Positions 43,912-53,565 are shown, counted from the first letter of the stretch. The stretch is DNA of 64,000 nt from Nocardia abscessus NBRC 100374 (GCF_000308455.1 NZ_BAFP01000139.1:265496-329495), one strand, 5' to 3'. Made by a program: numbers and translations. The notes: a model not told the origin generated them from the sequence alone.

Positions 43912-44358
43912 ATGGAACACGAGCGGATACTGCGCACGGTGCTCGGGGTGACCGCCGGGTATCTGATCCTGCTCGCGTTGTGGTTGGGATGGGTGGTGCA
44001 CCGGACGCCGCCGGGAACCGTGCCTTATCAGATCGTGGCGCTGGTCGGGTTGTTCGGTTCCGGTGTGGGCATCGGGATGATGCTGGCCGCCCGGCCGTCC
44101 AAAGCGGATCGCCAATTGTGGCGGCACGGCTTGGAGGGCTGGGCAACGGTCGAGGGCGTGCATCCGCTGCAACGCACCGACCATCAGACCGAACTCACCG
44201 AGCTGGATCTGGAACTGACCGTGCCCGGTTCGGAAAGCTACCGGGGCACCATCGTTTTCGATGCCACGCCGGCCGACAAGCCCCGGCTCGCGGTCGGCGA
44301 GATCCTGTCCATCCGCGTCGACCCGGCGAACCGGGATCGCATCATTCTGGTGCTGTGA
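43912..44358 (+). CDS. small two-helix membrane protein, unknown
   Basis: A 148-residue protein with two transmembrane helices (about residues 10-30, VTAGYLILLALWLGWVV, and 43-63, IVALVGLFGSGVGIGMML) followed by a soluble domain of about 80 residues with beta-rich sequence (LELTVPGSESYRGTIVFDATP, ILSIRVDPANRDRIILVL). The last segment resembles DUF3592-type domains, but the match is weak. GGAGG 5 nt upstream fixes ATG 43912. Its end overlaps the opposite-strand lysoplasmalogenase-like gene by 17 bp. Confidence 0.75.
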   Translation: MEHERILRTVLGVTAGYLILLALWLGWVVHRTPPGTVPYQIVALVGLFGSGVGIGMMLAARPSKADRQLWRHGLEGWATVEGVHPLQRTDHQTELTELDLELTVPGSESYRGTIVFDATPADKPRLAVGEILSIRVDPANRDRIILVL

Positions 44359-45049
44359 CCACCGGTTTCACGTGTGCTTTCGGGTCGGCGAGCAGATACT
44401 GCGCGACCGCGTAGGTCGCCAGGATCACGCCTTCGGTCACCCGGCGGGCCCGCTGACCGCGCGCGAACAGCCGCCGCAGCACGATGAGCCCGTCGGAGAC
44501 GGTGAACAGCAGTGCGCCCAGACCGAGCCGACTGCGCGGATCTGTGCCGGGAACATTTACGCCCGCAACGTTTTTCGTGGCGGGCGCCAGCGCCGGGTCG
44601 GATGCCAGCACGGCCGCGGCGCCCAAGGTGACGCCATAGGCCGTCAACGGCGTGGCCACCGACGGCGCCTTCGACCGCAGCAAGCCGGCCACCCCCAGCC
44701 AGGCGGCCACCCGCGGCAGGGCGACCGCGGTCGTGGGCCTGCCGCCCATCCGCCACCACAGCGTGGAGTAGCCGGCCTGCATCACCGCGAACGACGACGC
44801 GCCCGCGATCAGTCTGCGATCGTCGTCCGGGTCGATGAGCAGGATGTCACCGACAGTGGCCGCGCCGAGCGAACCGATCAGCACGGTGCGCTCGGTAGGC
44901 GGCAGCTCCCTGCCCTCGGTCGCCACGTCGGCCGCCAGCAGCGGCATCAGCAGCGGCTTCGCCATCCACTGCGCCTTCTCCCGCCCGGTGACGGCGCCGT
45001 AGACGGTGACCGCCGCCGCCGCGAGATACCCCGCTCGAAACGGGCGCAT
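44342..45049 (-). CDS. lysoplasmalogenase family membrane protein (YhhN-like)
   Basis: A 235-residue polytopic protein of the YhhN/TMEM86 family with seven or eight short hydrophobic segments. Conserved acidic and polar residues occur in AAATVGDILLIDPDDD and in the C-terminal LLFTVSDGLIVLRRLFARG (Asp). Eukaryotic relatives hydrolyse the vinyl-ether bond of lysoplasmalogen; bacterial members are assumed to act on ether or related lipids. It follows fabH on the same strand by 3 bp, pointing to an operon around lipid chemistry. Confidence 0.82.
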   Translation of the reverse strand: MRPFRAGYLAAAAVTVYGAVTGREKAQWMAKPLLMPLLAADVATEGRELPPTERTVLIGSLGAATVGDILLIDPDDDRRLIAGASSFAVMQAGYSTLWWRMGGRPTTAVALPRVAAWLGVAGLLRSKAPSVATPLTAYGVTLGAAAVLASDPALAPATKNVAGVNVPGTDPRSRLGLGALLFTVSDGLIVLRRLFARGQRARRVTEGVILATYAVAQYLLADPKAHVKPVVTAPE

Positions 45050-45052
45050 CGG

Positions 45053-46111
45053 CTAGAAGCTCGGCTCGGCGGGCGCGGGCGGCAGCGTGACGACCTGGCC
45101 CGCGTAGCTCAGGCCCGCGCCGAAGCCGAGCAGCAGCGCGGTCTGGCCGCCCTTCGCCTTGCCGGTGACCAGCATCTCCTCGATGGCGAGCGGAATCGAC
45201 GCCGCCGAGGTGTTGCCGGTGTTCTCGATGTCGTTGGCCATCGGGATCTCGTCGGCCAGGCCGAGGTTCTTCTTCATCAGCTCGTTGATCCTGGCGTTGG
45301 CCTGGTGCGGGACGAAGACCTCGATGTCCTCCTTGGCCACGCCGGACACCTCGAGCGCGGTGGACAACGCGCGCGGCAGGGTGACCGCGGCCCAGCGGAA
45401 GACGCGCGGGCCTTCCATCCGCAGCGACATCCGGCCGACCGGATCCACCGCCGGGTCCATACCCTGCATGGACTGGGCGCGGTGCATGTACTCCAGGAAG
45501 TCGATGTCCTGCATGATCGCGGCGGCGTTCTCGCCGTCGCTGCCCCAGACGGTCGGGGAGATGCCGTTCTCCTCGCTCGGACCGACCACCACGGCGCCCG
45601 CGCCGTCACCGAAGATCATCGCGGTGCCGCGGTCGGTGGGATCGAGCCCCACCGTCATCGTCTCCGCCCCGATGAGCAGGACGTACTGGGCGGAGCCGGA
45701 GCGGATCATGTCGGCGGCCACACCGAGGCCGTAGCCGAAGCCGCCACAGCCGGAGGTCAGGTCGAAGGCGGGAACCCCGTTCATCCCGATGTCGTAGGCC
45801 ACCTGCGGCGCACCGTGCGGGGTGAGGGTCAGCCAGCTGGACGTGGCCAGGATGACGGCGCCGATCTCGGACCGGTCGACGCCGCTGTTGACGATCGCGC
45901 GCTCGCCCGCCGCCGCGGCGATCGACCGGAGCGTTTCGTCACCGCTGATCCAGCGCCGGTTGCGGACGCCGGTTCGCTCGAAGATCCACTCGTCGGTGGA
46001 ATCCAGGACTTCGCAGACCTCGGCGTTGCTGACCAGGCGCTTGGGTCGGTAAGCGCCGATTCCGAGCATCGCAACGTTTTCGCGACTTCTGTTGACTGCA
46101 ATGCTCACCAC
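45053..46111 (-). CDS. fabH: beta-ketoacyl-ACP synthase III
   Basis: A 352-residue thiolase-fold condensing enzyme. The active-site triad is visible: Cys122 in FDLTSGCGGFGYGL, His in VFVPHQANARINEL and Asn in IENTGNTSAASIP. M. tuberculosis FabH also has Cys122. It differs mainly in carrying Gly (GCGGF) where that enzyme has GCAGF. FabH condenses acyl-CoA with malonyl-ACP to feed FAS-II and mycolate synthesis, consistent with the HadAB gene in this window. GTG 46111 or 46108 is the start. It is followed 3 bp later by the lysoplasmalogenase-like gene. Confidence 0.92.
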   Translation of the reverse strand: MVSIAVNRSRENVAMLGIGAYRPKRLVSNAEVCEVLDSTDEWIFERTGVRNRRWISGDETLRSIAAAAGERAIVNSGVDRSEIGAVILATSSWLTLTPHGAPQVAYDIGMNGVPAFDLTSGCGGFGYGLGVAADMIRSGSAQYVLLIGAETMTVGLDPTDRGTAMIFGDGAGAVVVGPSEENGISPTVWGSDGENAAAIMQDIDFLEYMHRAQSMQGMDPAVDPVGRMSLRMEGPRVFRWAAVTLPRALSTALEVSGVAKEDIEVFVPHQANARINELMKKNLGLADEIPMANDIENTGNTSAASIPLAIEEMLVTGKAKGGQTALLLGFGAGLSYAGQVVTLPPAPAEPSF

Positions 46112-46161
46112 TGGTGACTCACACGACCCTTCACCTTCGAAGACTTAGACCTTCATCCAGG

Positions 46162-46710
46162 CTATCCCAGGGCGAGATCCTTCAAGCCGAGGATCGACCG
46201 GTACTCCAGTCCCTCCGCGGCGATCACCTGGTCGGCGCCGGTTTCCCGGTCTACGACGGTGGCGACGCCGACCACGGTAGCGCCCGCCGCGCGCAGCGCG
46301 CGCACCGCGGTCAAGGGGCTGTTCCCGGTCGTCGTGGTGTCCTCGACGACCAGCACCCGCTTACCCGCGATGTCGGGGCCTTCGATCTGGCGCTGCATGC
46401 CGTGCGACTTCGCGGCCTTGCGCACCACGAACGCGTCGATCGGGCGGCCGGGCGCGTGCATCACGGCCAGTGCCACCGGGTCGGCGCCCATGGTCAAGCC
46501 GCCGACGGCGTCGAAATCCCAATCCGCGACGAGTTCGCGCAGCAGCTTGCCGATCAGCGGGCCCGCGCCGTGGTGCAGGGTGGCGCGGCGCAGGTCGACG
46601 TAGTAGTCGGCCTCCTTGCCCGAGGACAAGGTCACCCGGCCGTGGACCACGGCGAGTTCGCGCACCAGGGCGGCCAACCTGTCCCTGTCGTTGGTTATCA
46701 CGTCGATCAT
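46162..46710 (-). CDS. pyrE: orotate phosphoribosyltransferase
   Basis: A 182-residue cytoplasmic enzyme that joins orotate and PRPP to give OMP in pyrimidine synthesis. The PRPP loop RVLVVEDTTTTGNS is at about residues 108-121, and SSGKEADYYVDLRR matches the orotate-side segment. Length is as in M. tuberculosis PyrE (Rv0382c). It follows an SDR gene on the same strand with only 2 bp between them. Confidence 0.95.
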   Translation of the reverse strand: MIDVITNDRDRLAALVRELAVVHGRVTLSSGKEADYYVDLRRATLHHGAGPLIGKLLRELVADWDFDAVGGLTMGADPVALAVMHAPGRPIDAFVVRKAAKSHGMQRQIEGPDIAGKRVLVVEDTTTTGNSPLTAVRALRAAGATVVGVATVVDRETGADQVIAAEGLEYRSILGLKDLALG

Positions 46711-46712
46711 GT

Positions 46713-47522
46713 CTAAGTCCTTCCGCGTGCGTCGAACAGCCCGCGATTGAGCCGGGCCCCCAGGGTTCGCGGGATCATTCCGGCGACGGTGGTGAGCGCT
46801 TTGTACTGCATACCGGGCACGCTGAGCACCCGGCCCTTCTCCAGATCACGCAGTGAGCCGGCGACTACCCGGTCGACGCTCAGCCACAACGCTTTCGGCA
46901 GCGAGGACATCTCGATGCCGGCTCGCTGATGGAATTCCGTGCGGACGAATCCCGGGCACAGGGCTTGGACCCGAACTCCGGTTCCGGCCAATCCCCCTGC
47001 CAACCCTTCGGTGAAGGATACGACGTAGGCCTTGGACGCCGAATACGTCGACCCGCGTCCGGGGATCAGGCCCGCCACGCTGGCCACGTTGACGACGCAG
47101 CCGTTCGCCGCCGCGATCATCGGCGGCAAGGCGGCCCTGGTCAGCTGCACCACCGACGTGACGTTGACGTCCAGTTGCGCTTGGAGCTGATCGGGCGGCA
47201 CGGTCCAGAACTCTCCGGAGTGCGCGAAACCCGCGTTGTTGACCAGGAATTCGACGCCGTCGGCCAGTCGCGCCACGACCTGCTCGCGGTCCTGCGCCAG
47301 GGCCAGATCCGCGACGAGCACCTGCGAGCGAGTGCCGAAGCGATGCTCCAAGTCGGTCGCGAGGGCGGCGAGACGCTGCTCGTCGCGGGCGACCAGGACC
47401 AAGTCGTAGCCGAGCGAGGCCAGGCGGGTGGCGTAGCCGTGGCCGATGCCCGAGGTCGGCCCGGTGATCAAGGCCACAGGGCGGGTGGCGCCGGGCAGCC
47501 TCGGATGTGGGTGCTCGATCAT
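46713..47522 (-). CDS. SDR family NAD(P)-dependent oxidoreductase
   Basis: A 269-residue short-chain dehydrogenase. The nucleotide loop is ITGPTSGIGHGYATRLA (T-G-P-T-S-G-I-G), NNAGFAHSGE follows, and the catalytic Ser and YxxxK are in NVASVAGLIPGRGSTYSASKAYV. The C-terminal pattern (PKALWLSVDRVVAGSL, MQYKALTTVAGMIPR) resembles long-chain-acting SDRs found beside lipid genes. It lies immediately before pyrE (2 bp gap), as in related genomes. The substrate is unknown. Confidence 0.9.
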   Translation of the reverse strand: MIEHPHPRLPGATRPVALITGPTSGIGHGYATRLASLGYDLVLVARDEQRLAALATDLEHRFGTRSQVLVADLALAQDREQVVARLADGVEFLVNNAGFAHSGEFWTVPPDQLQAQLDVNVTSVVQLTRAALPPMIAAANGCVVNVASVAGLIPGRGSTYSASKAYVVSFTEGLAGGLAGTGVRVQALCPGFVRTEFHQRAGIEMSSLPKALWLSVDRVVAGSLRDLEKGRVLSVPGMQYKALTTVAGMIPRTLGARLNRGLFDARGRT

Positions 47523-47577
47523 GACCGCGCGATCGATCGCAGTCGCGCGGACCCGACTGCGCTGGGCGCGCGGCCGG

Positions 47578-48573
47578 TCACTTCGGCACGGGTCCCTGAT
47601 AGGGGCGGAATCCGGGATGGAACGGGCCGCCGGGCGCGTCGGACGGCCGCCGCTGCGACTCGGCGTCCGGCCGGCCTTCGGCGGCGGCGCGCTCGTCGTG
47701 CTCCTCCCGCGGCCGAGCCTGCTCGTCGTCGCGCACCCGGGCGCGCGCGTTCGGCACGACGGCGAGCGAGGGGCGGCGGGCCGGTTCCGAATCGTCGGCG
47801 CGGTCGTCGGCGTAGGCGTCCTCGCCGGGCAGTTCGTCGTCGCCGGCTTCTTTGCGCAGTCGCGGCCGGTCGACGTCGCCCTCGACGTCCCTGGCGTTCT
47901 CGCCGCGCTGCCGATCGCGGGGCCGCGGCCGACTCACGTCGTGTGCGCCTTCCGAGCGCGGCTCGCTGACCGGTGGCAGCACGTGCAGCAGGCCGGACAG
48001 GCGCAGCACCGCATCGATCGCGCCTTCCCAGTCCTTCGAGGTGGTGCCGACCAGCAGCATGCCCAGCGTCCAGTTGCCCTCGCTCCAGAGCATCTGCACG
48101 GTGTCGGGCAGGGCCTCGATGAAGGCGACCATGCGCTGATCGACGGCGTGCCTGGCGATTTCGGGATTGGTCGCGAACACCACGCGGTCGCCGATGGCGC
48201 CGAGCAGTTCCAGATCGTGGTCCTTGGGCGGCGAAGCCGTCTTCAACCGCATGTCCACGTCGATGTCCGAGCCGATCTGGCGGCGCACCGCGACCAGCGT
48301 CGCGGAATCCTCCAGGTCGAACAGCACGAACTTCTCGCCCTTACGGATGCCGGAGACCACGTCGACCGCGGAGAGATAGCCCAGTTTGGCCAGCGCGCCA
48401 CGCCGCCACGTGGACGGCAGCGCGGGTTCCACGGACACGTAGGTATAGCCCTGCGACTTCGCCCAGACCTGTCGCGCGTGACCGGTCCGCTGCCGCTGGA
48501 GCCGATCGAAATACAGCAGCACGATCGCGCCCACGAGCGCGATCGCCGCCAACCCGAACCACATTGCCGTCAT
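47578..48573 (-). CDS. conserved membrane-anchored hypothetical protein (Rv0383c-like)
   Basis: A 331-residue protein with a single N-terminal transmembrane helix (MTAMWFGLAAIALVGAIVLLYF), a folded middle part (about 30-205; for example TLVAVRRQIGSDIDVDMRLKT and GNWTLGMLLVGTTSKDWEGAIDAVLRLSGLL) and a strongly charged disordered C-terminus rich in Arg, Asp and Glu (about 210-331). No function is known. It lies between pyrE and clpB as in M. tuberculosis (Rv0383c). The C-terminal tail is unusual in its mixed-charge composition. Confidence 0.82.
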   Translation of the reverse strand: MTAMWFGLAAIALVGAIVLLYFDRLQRQRTGHARQVWAKSQGYTYVSVEPALPSTWRRGALAKLGYLSAVDVVSGIRKGEKFVLFDLEDSATLVAVRRQIGSDIDVDMRLKTASPPKDHDLELLGAIGDRVVFATNPEIARHAVDQRMVAFIEALPDTVQMLWSEGNWTLGMLLVGTTSKDWEGAIDAVLRLSGLLHVLPPVSEPRSEGAHDVSRPRPRDRQRGENARDVEGDVDRPRLRKEAGDDELPGEDAYADDRADDSEPARRPSLAVVPNARARVRDDEQARPREEHDERAAAEGRPDAESQRRPSDAPGGPFHPGFRPYQGPVPK

Positions 48574-48710
48574 CGGTGCCTAGCCTAATAGGCCCGGCCG
48601 GACATGGTCCGTCATTACCCCCGCGGCAGGCCGAGCGAAAGCCGAGCAGACGTCGATCCCGCTTGACGGCCGAATGCGCGCCGCCGCACGCGGAGGGCGC
48701 ATGGCACGGT

Positions 48711-49514
48711 TCATCGTCCGCCGCCGGGCAGCGAGGTACCGATGATGATCTTGGCCTGGATCGACCCGTCCGGCGCCTTGTCGCCCTGGATCAGCACGAG
48801 TTCGCCGGCGGCCAGGTCGGACACCTTGGTGCCCGACAACGCGATCACCTGGGTGTTCGCGTCGGTGCGCACCGTGATGGAGTCGCCCATCACCGAACTC
48901 ACCGTCAGGGTGCCCGCGTCGTTGGCCGTGATGGTGCCCATCGTGGCGCCGAGTCCGTCGACATCGCCGAGACCGGGCACCCCCGGCAACCCGCTGGGCG
49001 GGGTCGGTGGCGCGGTCCTGGTTCCCGGCAGGGACCTGGTCGTGACGGGCGCGGTCGAGGCGGCCGCGGTGTCCGCCGAATCGGAATCGCTGCCGCCGAG
49101 CAGCACGCCCGCGACGACCCCGATCGCTCCGATCAACAGCACGACGCCGATGGCCAGGGCGATCCACAGACCGGTATTGCGGCGCGGCGGCTGCGGCGGC
49201 CCCGGCGGCGCCGCGCCGGGCGGTATCGCGCCACCGGGCGGTGCCGCCGTCCCAGGCCACTGACCAGCGCCGCTGTCCTGATAGGCCGACCATTGGGAGT
49301 CGTAGGGCGGGAGCTCGCGCGTCGCGTTCGGCCCCGGCGGCCCCCAGCCTCCGTACTGCTCCGTGGGCGGATACGCCGACGGCGCGCCGGTGCCGTAGGC
49401 CTCCAGGTACTCCGTGGTGTGGGTCGGGTCCCCGTACCCGGACTTGCCCGGACCCAGGTGTTCGGTCGGCGCATCCTCCGGCCGCTGCCCCCACGGATCG
49501 TTCGGGTTGGTCAT
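48711..49514 (-). CDS. single-pass membrane protein with DUF5666-like outer domain
   Basis: A 267-residue protein. A Pro/Gly/Tyr-rich cytoplasmic N-terminus (about 1-112, beginning MTNPNDPWGQRPEDAPTEHL) is followed by one transmembrane helix (LWIALAIGVVLLIGAIGVVAGVLLGG, about 116-141), a Ser/Thr/Pro linker, and a compact beta-rich domain (about 195-260: TITANDAGTLTVSSVMGDSI, ALSGTKVSDLAAGELVLIQG). That domain resembles DUF5666, a barrel-like module of unknown role. ATG 49514 is chosen as the first residue of the typical N-terminus. Confidence 0.8.
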   Translation of the reverse strand: MTNPNDPWGQRPEDAPTEHLGPGKSGYGDPTHTTEYLEAYGTGAPSAYPPTEQYGGWGPPGPNATRELPPYDSQWSAYQDSGAGQWPGTAAPPGGAIPPGAAPPGPPQPPRRNTGLWIALAIGVVLLIGAIGVVAGVLLGGSDSDSADTAAASTAPVTTRSLPGTRTAPPTPPSGLPGVPGLGDVDGLGATMGTITANDAGTLTVSSVMGDSITVRTDANTQVIALSGTKVSDLAAGELVLIQGDKAPDGSIQAKIIIGTSLPGGGR

Positions 49515-49679
49515 GCGTTCCAGCGTAGGCTCTGTTCGTTCCACCGCGCTCGCGCCCGGGGAGCCGGTGCGCCTTCGGTGCGAAACTCCCTCTGCCCCTG
49601 GAAGACCCGGGACGGGCGATGACGAAGGTCCGCTCCGGGCGCTACCCGGAACGGACCGCTTGCCGCGATGCGCCCGCAC

Positions 49680-49715
49680 GGGCGCCGCGCGGAACATCAC
49701 CTCCGCGCGGCGCCC
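49680..49715 (-). terminator. terminator hairpin of clpB
   Basis: Perfect 14-bp stem (49680-49693 with 49702-49715, GGGCGCCGCGCGGA type) with an 8-nt loop, starting 7 nt beyond the clpB stop codon. Confidence 0.8.
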
Positions 49716-49722
49716 GCTCGGC

Positions 49723-52278
49723 TCATCTCCCGACGATCAGGCCGTCGCCGTCGGGGCTGACGGTCACCTTGACGCTGTCGCCGTCGGAGACCTCCCCCGC
49801 GAGCAGTTCCTTGGCGAGGGTGTCGCCGATGGCCTGCTGGATCAGCCTGCGCAACGGGCGCGCGCCGTAGGCGGGGTCGTAGCCGCGCACCGCGAGCCAG
49901 AACCGGGCCGAATCGCTGACCTCCAGCTTCAACCTGCGCTGCGCCAGCCGCTTCTGCAGCTGATCGAGCTGGATGTCGACGATGCTCTCCAGCTGCTCCT
50001 CGTCCAGCGAGTGGAACATCACCACGTCGTCGAGGCGGTTGAGGAACTCCGGCTTGAACGCCGAACGCACCGCGTTCATGACGAACTCGCGGTCACCGCC
50101 CGCACCCAGGTTCGAGGTCAGGATGAGGATGGTGTTGCGGAAGTCCACCGTGCGGCCCTGGCTGTCGGTGAGCCTGCCCTCGTCGAGCACCTGCAACAGG
50201 ATGTCGAACACGTCCGGGTGCGCCTTCTCGATCTCGTCGAACAGCACCACCGTGTAGGGCCTGCGCCGCACCGCCTCGGTGAGCTGGCCGCCCTGGTCGT
50301 AACCGACATACCCGGGCGGAGCGCCGACCAGCCGGGCCACCGAGTGCTTCTCGCTGTACTCGCTCATGTCGATGCGGACCATGGCGCGCTCGTCGTCGAA
50401 CAGGAAGTCCGCCAACGTCTTCGCCAGCTCGGTCTTCCCGACGCCGGTCGGGCCGATGAACATGAACGAGCCGGTCGGGCGGTTCGGATCGGCGACACCG
50501 GCGCGCGCCCGGCGCACCGCGTCCGACACCGCCTGCACCGCCTCGGCCTGCCCGACCACGCGGCGAGCCAGCTCGTCCTCCATGCGCAGCAGCTTCTGCG
50601 TCTCCCCTTCCAGCATCCGGCCCACCGGGATGCCGGTCCACGAGGACACCACCTCGGCGATGTCGTCCGGGCCGACCTCCTCTTTGAGCATGACCTCGCC
50701 GTCTCCCGCTGTGGCGGAAGTCTTCTCGGCCGCGGCGAGCTGCTTTTCCAGCGCGGGGATGCGTCCGTAGCGCAGCTCGGCCGCCTTGCCGAGGTCGCCG
50801 TCGCGCTCGGCGCGTTCGGATTGGCCGCGCAGCGCTTCCAGTTCCTCTTTGAGCGTGCGCACCTGGTCGATGGCGTTCTTCTCGTTCTGCCAGCGGGTGG
50901 TCAGCTGGTTGAGCTTCTCCCTGCCGTCGGCGAGTTCCGCGCGCAGTTTGTCCAGCCGCTGCTTGGAGGCCTCGTCGGTCTCCTTGGCCAGGGCGACCTC
51001 TTCGATCTCCAGCCTGCGCACCGCGCGCTCCACCTCATCGATCTCCACCGGGCGCGAGTCGATCTCCATGCGCAACCGCGACGCCGACTCGTCGACCAGG
51101 TCGATCGCCTTGTCCGGCAGGAACCGGGAGGTGATGTAGCGGTCCGACAGCGTGGCCGCGGCGACCAGCGCGGAGTCGGTGATGCGCACGCCGTGGTGCA
51201 CCTCGTAGCGATCCTTGATGCCGCGCAGGATGCCGATGGTGTCCTCCACCGACGGCTCGCCGACCAGCACCTGCTGGAAGCGCCGCTCCAAGGCGGCGTC
51301 CTTCTCGATGTGCTTGCGGTACTCGTCCAGCGTGGTCGCGCCGACCAGGCGTAACTCGCCGCGGGCCAGCATCGGCTTGATCATGTTGCCCGCGTCCATC
51401 GCCGATTCCCCGGTGGCGCCCGCGCCGACGATGGTGTGCAGCTCGTCGATGAAGGTGATGATCTGGCCCGCGCTGTTCTTGATGTCCTCCAGCACGGCCT
51501 TGAGCCGTTCCTCGAATTCACCGCGGTACTTCGCGCCCGCGACCATCGCGCCGAGGTCCAGCGCCACGACGGACTTGCCGCGCAGCGACTCCGGGACGTC
51601 GCCCGCCACGATGCGCTGGGCGAGTCCCTCGACGATCGCCGTCTTGCCGACGCCGGGCTCACCGATCAGCACCGGGTTGTTCTTGGTGCGACGGCTCAGC
51701 ACCTGGACCACCCGGCGGATCTCGGTGTCGCGGCCGATGACCGGGTCGAGCTTGCCGGAGCGGGCTTCGGCGGTGAGATCCGTGGAGTACTTCTCCAGCG
51801 CCTGGTAGGTGCCCTCCGGATCGGGGCTGGTCACGCGGGCGCTGCCGCGTACGGCGGTGAACGCCGAACGCAGCGCGTCGGCGGTGGCGCCGTACTTGGT
51901 GAGCAGCATGGTCACGTCGGAGTCGCCGTCGGCGAGACCGACCATCACGTGCTCGGTGGAGACGTATTCGTCACCGAGCTCGGTGGCGAGATGTTGCGCC
52001 GCGGTGATCGCGGCGAGTGCCTCACGGCCCAGCTGCGGTGAGGTGGTGGCGCCGGTCGCCCGGGGCAGCCGGTCCACGATGTCCTGTGCCTCGCGCCGCA
52101 CGGTCGCCGGATCCGTTCCGACGGCCTTGAGCAAAGGCGCGGCGATGCCGTCGGTCTGGTCCAGCAACGCCACCAGCAAGTGCGCCGGACGAATCTCCGG
52201 GTTGCCCGCGGCGGAGGCCGCCTGCAAGGCGGCCGTCAGAGCCGCCTGGGTCTTGGTGGTGGGATTGAACGAGTCCAC
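49723..52278 (-). CDS. clpB: ATP-dependent disaggregase ClpB
   Basis: An 851-residue Hsp100 chaperone that pulls proteins out of aggregates together with DnaK. The N-domain spans about 1-145. The first AAA+ domain has Walker A GEPGVGKTAIVEG (about 205), followed by the coiled-coil middle domain (about 410-520). The second AAA+ domain has GPTGVGKTELAKTL (about 605) and Walker B VVLFDEIEKAHPD. Length is normal and all motifs are intact. A HAIR-type HspR site lies about 140 bp upstream and a strong hairpin terminates it. Confidence 0.97.
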   Translation of the reverse strand: MDSFNPTTKTQAALTAALQAASAAGNPEIRPAHLLVALLDQTDGIAAPLLKAVGTDPATVRREAQDIVDRLPRATGATTSPQLGREALAAITAAQHLATELGDEYVSTEHVMVGLADGDSDVTMLLTKYGATADALRSAFTAVRGSARVTSPDPEGTYQALEKYSTDLTAEARSGKLDPVIGRDTEIRRVVQVLSRRTKNNPVLIGEPGVGKTAIVEGLAQRIVAGDVPESLRGKSVVALDLGAMVAGAKYRGEFEERLKAVLEDIKNSAGQIITFIDELHTIVGAGATGESAMDAGNMIKPMLARGELRLVGATTLDEYRKHIEKDAALERRFQQVLVGEPSVEDTIGILRGIKDRYEVHHGVRITDSALVAAATLSDRYITSRFLPDKAIDLVDESASRLRMEIDSRPVEIDEVERAVRRLEIEEVALAKETDEASKQRLDKLRAELADGREKLNQLTTRWQNEKNAIDQVRTLKEELEALRGQSERAERDGDLGKAAELRYGRIPALEKQLAAAEKTSATAGDGEVMLKEEVGPDDIAEVVSSWTGIPVGRMLEGETQKLLRMEDELARRVVGQAEAVQAVSDAVRRARAGVADPNRPTGSFMFIGPTGVGKTELAKTLADFLFDDERAMVRIDMSEYSEKHSVARLVGAPPGYVGYDQGGQLTEAVRRRPYTVVLFDEIEKAHPDVFDILLQVLDEGRLTDSQGRTVDFRNTILILTSNLGAGGDREFVMNAVRSAFKPEFLNRLDDVVMFHSLDEEQLESIVDIQLDQLQKRLAQRRLKLEVSDSARFWLAVRGYDPAYGARPLRRLIQQAIGDTLAKELLAGEVSDGDSVKVTVSPDGDGLIVGR

Positions 52279-52629
52279 GAGTCACCTTCCTACTAGTCGA
52301 TTCGCACGGCGCCGAGCACCGTGTCCGGTGCGATCGCCCGAGGCGAGGCCTTCGCTTCGTCTCGCCCGCTCCGCCATCGGCTCGGCGCCGTTCCTTACCG
52401 TCCAACGTCCGAAAGGTTGAGTCTGTTCCGCTCAAGTTTGAATTCTTCGCCGCGCCCGGCCCGACACCCGCCGAATCGTGTCGAACGCTACGCCCCGACA
52501 CCGGCGAATGCGACGATTCGCGACACCGCCCATGCGATGATTCCGCACGTCGGCGGGGTTGGGGTGCCTACGATGACCACGGCCGTCACTTGTTGCATCA
52601 CTCTTCAGCCCGAATCAAGGAGCGAATGG
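52279..52629. other. divergent clpB/MDR promoter region
   Basis: 351 nt between two divergent genes. It contains the HAIR element at 52416-52436 and the AAGGAG ribosome-binding site of the MDR gene at its right end. No small gene was found. Confidence 0.5.
52416..52436 (-). promoter_or_regulatory. HAIR element (HspR operator) upstream of clpB
   Basis: GTTGAGT-N7-GCTCAAG agrees at 12 of 14 fixed positions with the HspR consensus CTTGAGT-N7-ACTCAAG and has the right spacing. It lies about 140 bp upstream of clpB. HspR is encoded in this window at 59072-59491. Confidence 0.8.
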
Positions 52630-53565
52630 ATGCGCGCGATCGTGGTACGGAAGTTCGGAGCGACGCCGGAACTGGCCGAAATGCCGATGCCCGAGCCGGG
52701 GCCGGGAACCGTGCGGGTCCAACTCCAGGCGGCCGGGGTGAACCCCTTCGACCGGAAAGTGGCCTCCGGAATCCTGGACGGCAAACTGCCGCACGACTTT
52801 CCGATGATCCTCGGAGTGGACGGCGCCGGCACCGTCGCCACGATCGGCGCGGGCGTCAGCCGCTTCGCCGTCGGCGACCGGGTAGTCGGCAAGTTCCTCA
52901 CCCCGCCGGTCGGCCACGGCAGTTTCGCGGAGTACGCGGTGTTACCGGAAGGCGGCACGCTGGTGCCGATCCCGCCGGGCGTGCCGACCGTCGCGGCCGC
53001 GGCGCTGCCGACCGCGGGCGTGACCGCGCAGGACCTGGTGGACGCCACGCACATCGAACCCGGCCAGACCGTGCTGATCGTGGGCGCGACCGGCGGCGTC
53101 GGCTCCTTCCTGGTACAACTGGCCAATATCGCGGGCGCGCACGTCATCGCGACGGCGCGCGGCGGCTCCGCCGATCAGATGACCCGCCTGGGCGCGGCCG
53201 AGACGGTGGACTACACCGCGGGCCCGGTGCGCGACCAGGTCGCCGCCGCGCACCCGGACGGCATCGACGTCCTGTTCGACCTGGTGAGCCCGCCGGAGGC
53301 GCTCGCGGAGCTGACCACGCTGGTCCGTGACGGCGGCACCGTCTACTCCACCACCTTCGCCGCCGACGAGGACGCGTTGCGCGCTCGGTCGATCAAGGGC
53401 GGCAATATCGAATCGCAGGGCAAGGCGCCCGAGTTGGCCCGGCTGATCCAGCGGGTCGCGGCGGGTGACGTGGTCGTGCCGATCGACGCGACCGTCCCGC
53501 TCGCGCAGGGGCCCGCGGTCATCGGAGCGCCCGGCGCGCGCGGCAAGACAGTGCTCGCCATCTGA
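52630..53565 (+). CDS. MDR family NADP-dependent oxidoreductase (quinone reductase-like)
   Basis: A 311-residue medium-chain dehydrogenase/reductase without the structural or catalytic zinc cysteines, so it is of the quinone/enone reductase class. The Rossmann NADPH loop is TVLIVGATGGVGSFLVQLAN (about residues 147-166). The N-terminal GroES-like domain starts MRAIVVRKFGATPELAEMPM and includes DGAGTVATIGAGVSRFAVGDRV. ATG 52630 has AAGGAG 7 nt upstream. It is divergent from clpB and could share the HspR-controlled interval. The substrate is unknown. Confidence 0.87.
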   Translation: MRAIVVRKFGATPELAEMPMPEPGPGTVRVQLQAAGVNPFDRKVASGILDGKLPHDFPMILGVDGAGTVATIGAGVSRFAVGDRVVGKFLTPPVGHGSFAEYAVLPEGGTLVPIPPGVPTVAAAALPTAGVTAQDLVDATHIEPGQTVLIVGATGGVGSFLVQLANIAGAHVIATARGGSADQMTRLGAAETVDYTAGPVRDQVAAAHPDGIDVLFDLVSPPEALAELTTLVRDGGTVYSTTFAADEDALRARSIKGGNIESQGKAPELARLIQRVAAGDVVVPIDATVPLAQGPAVIGAPGARGKTVLAI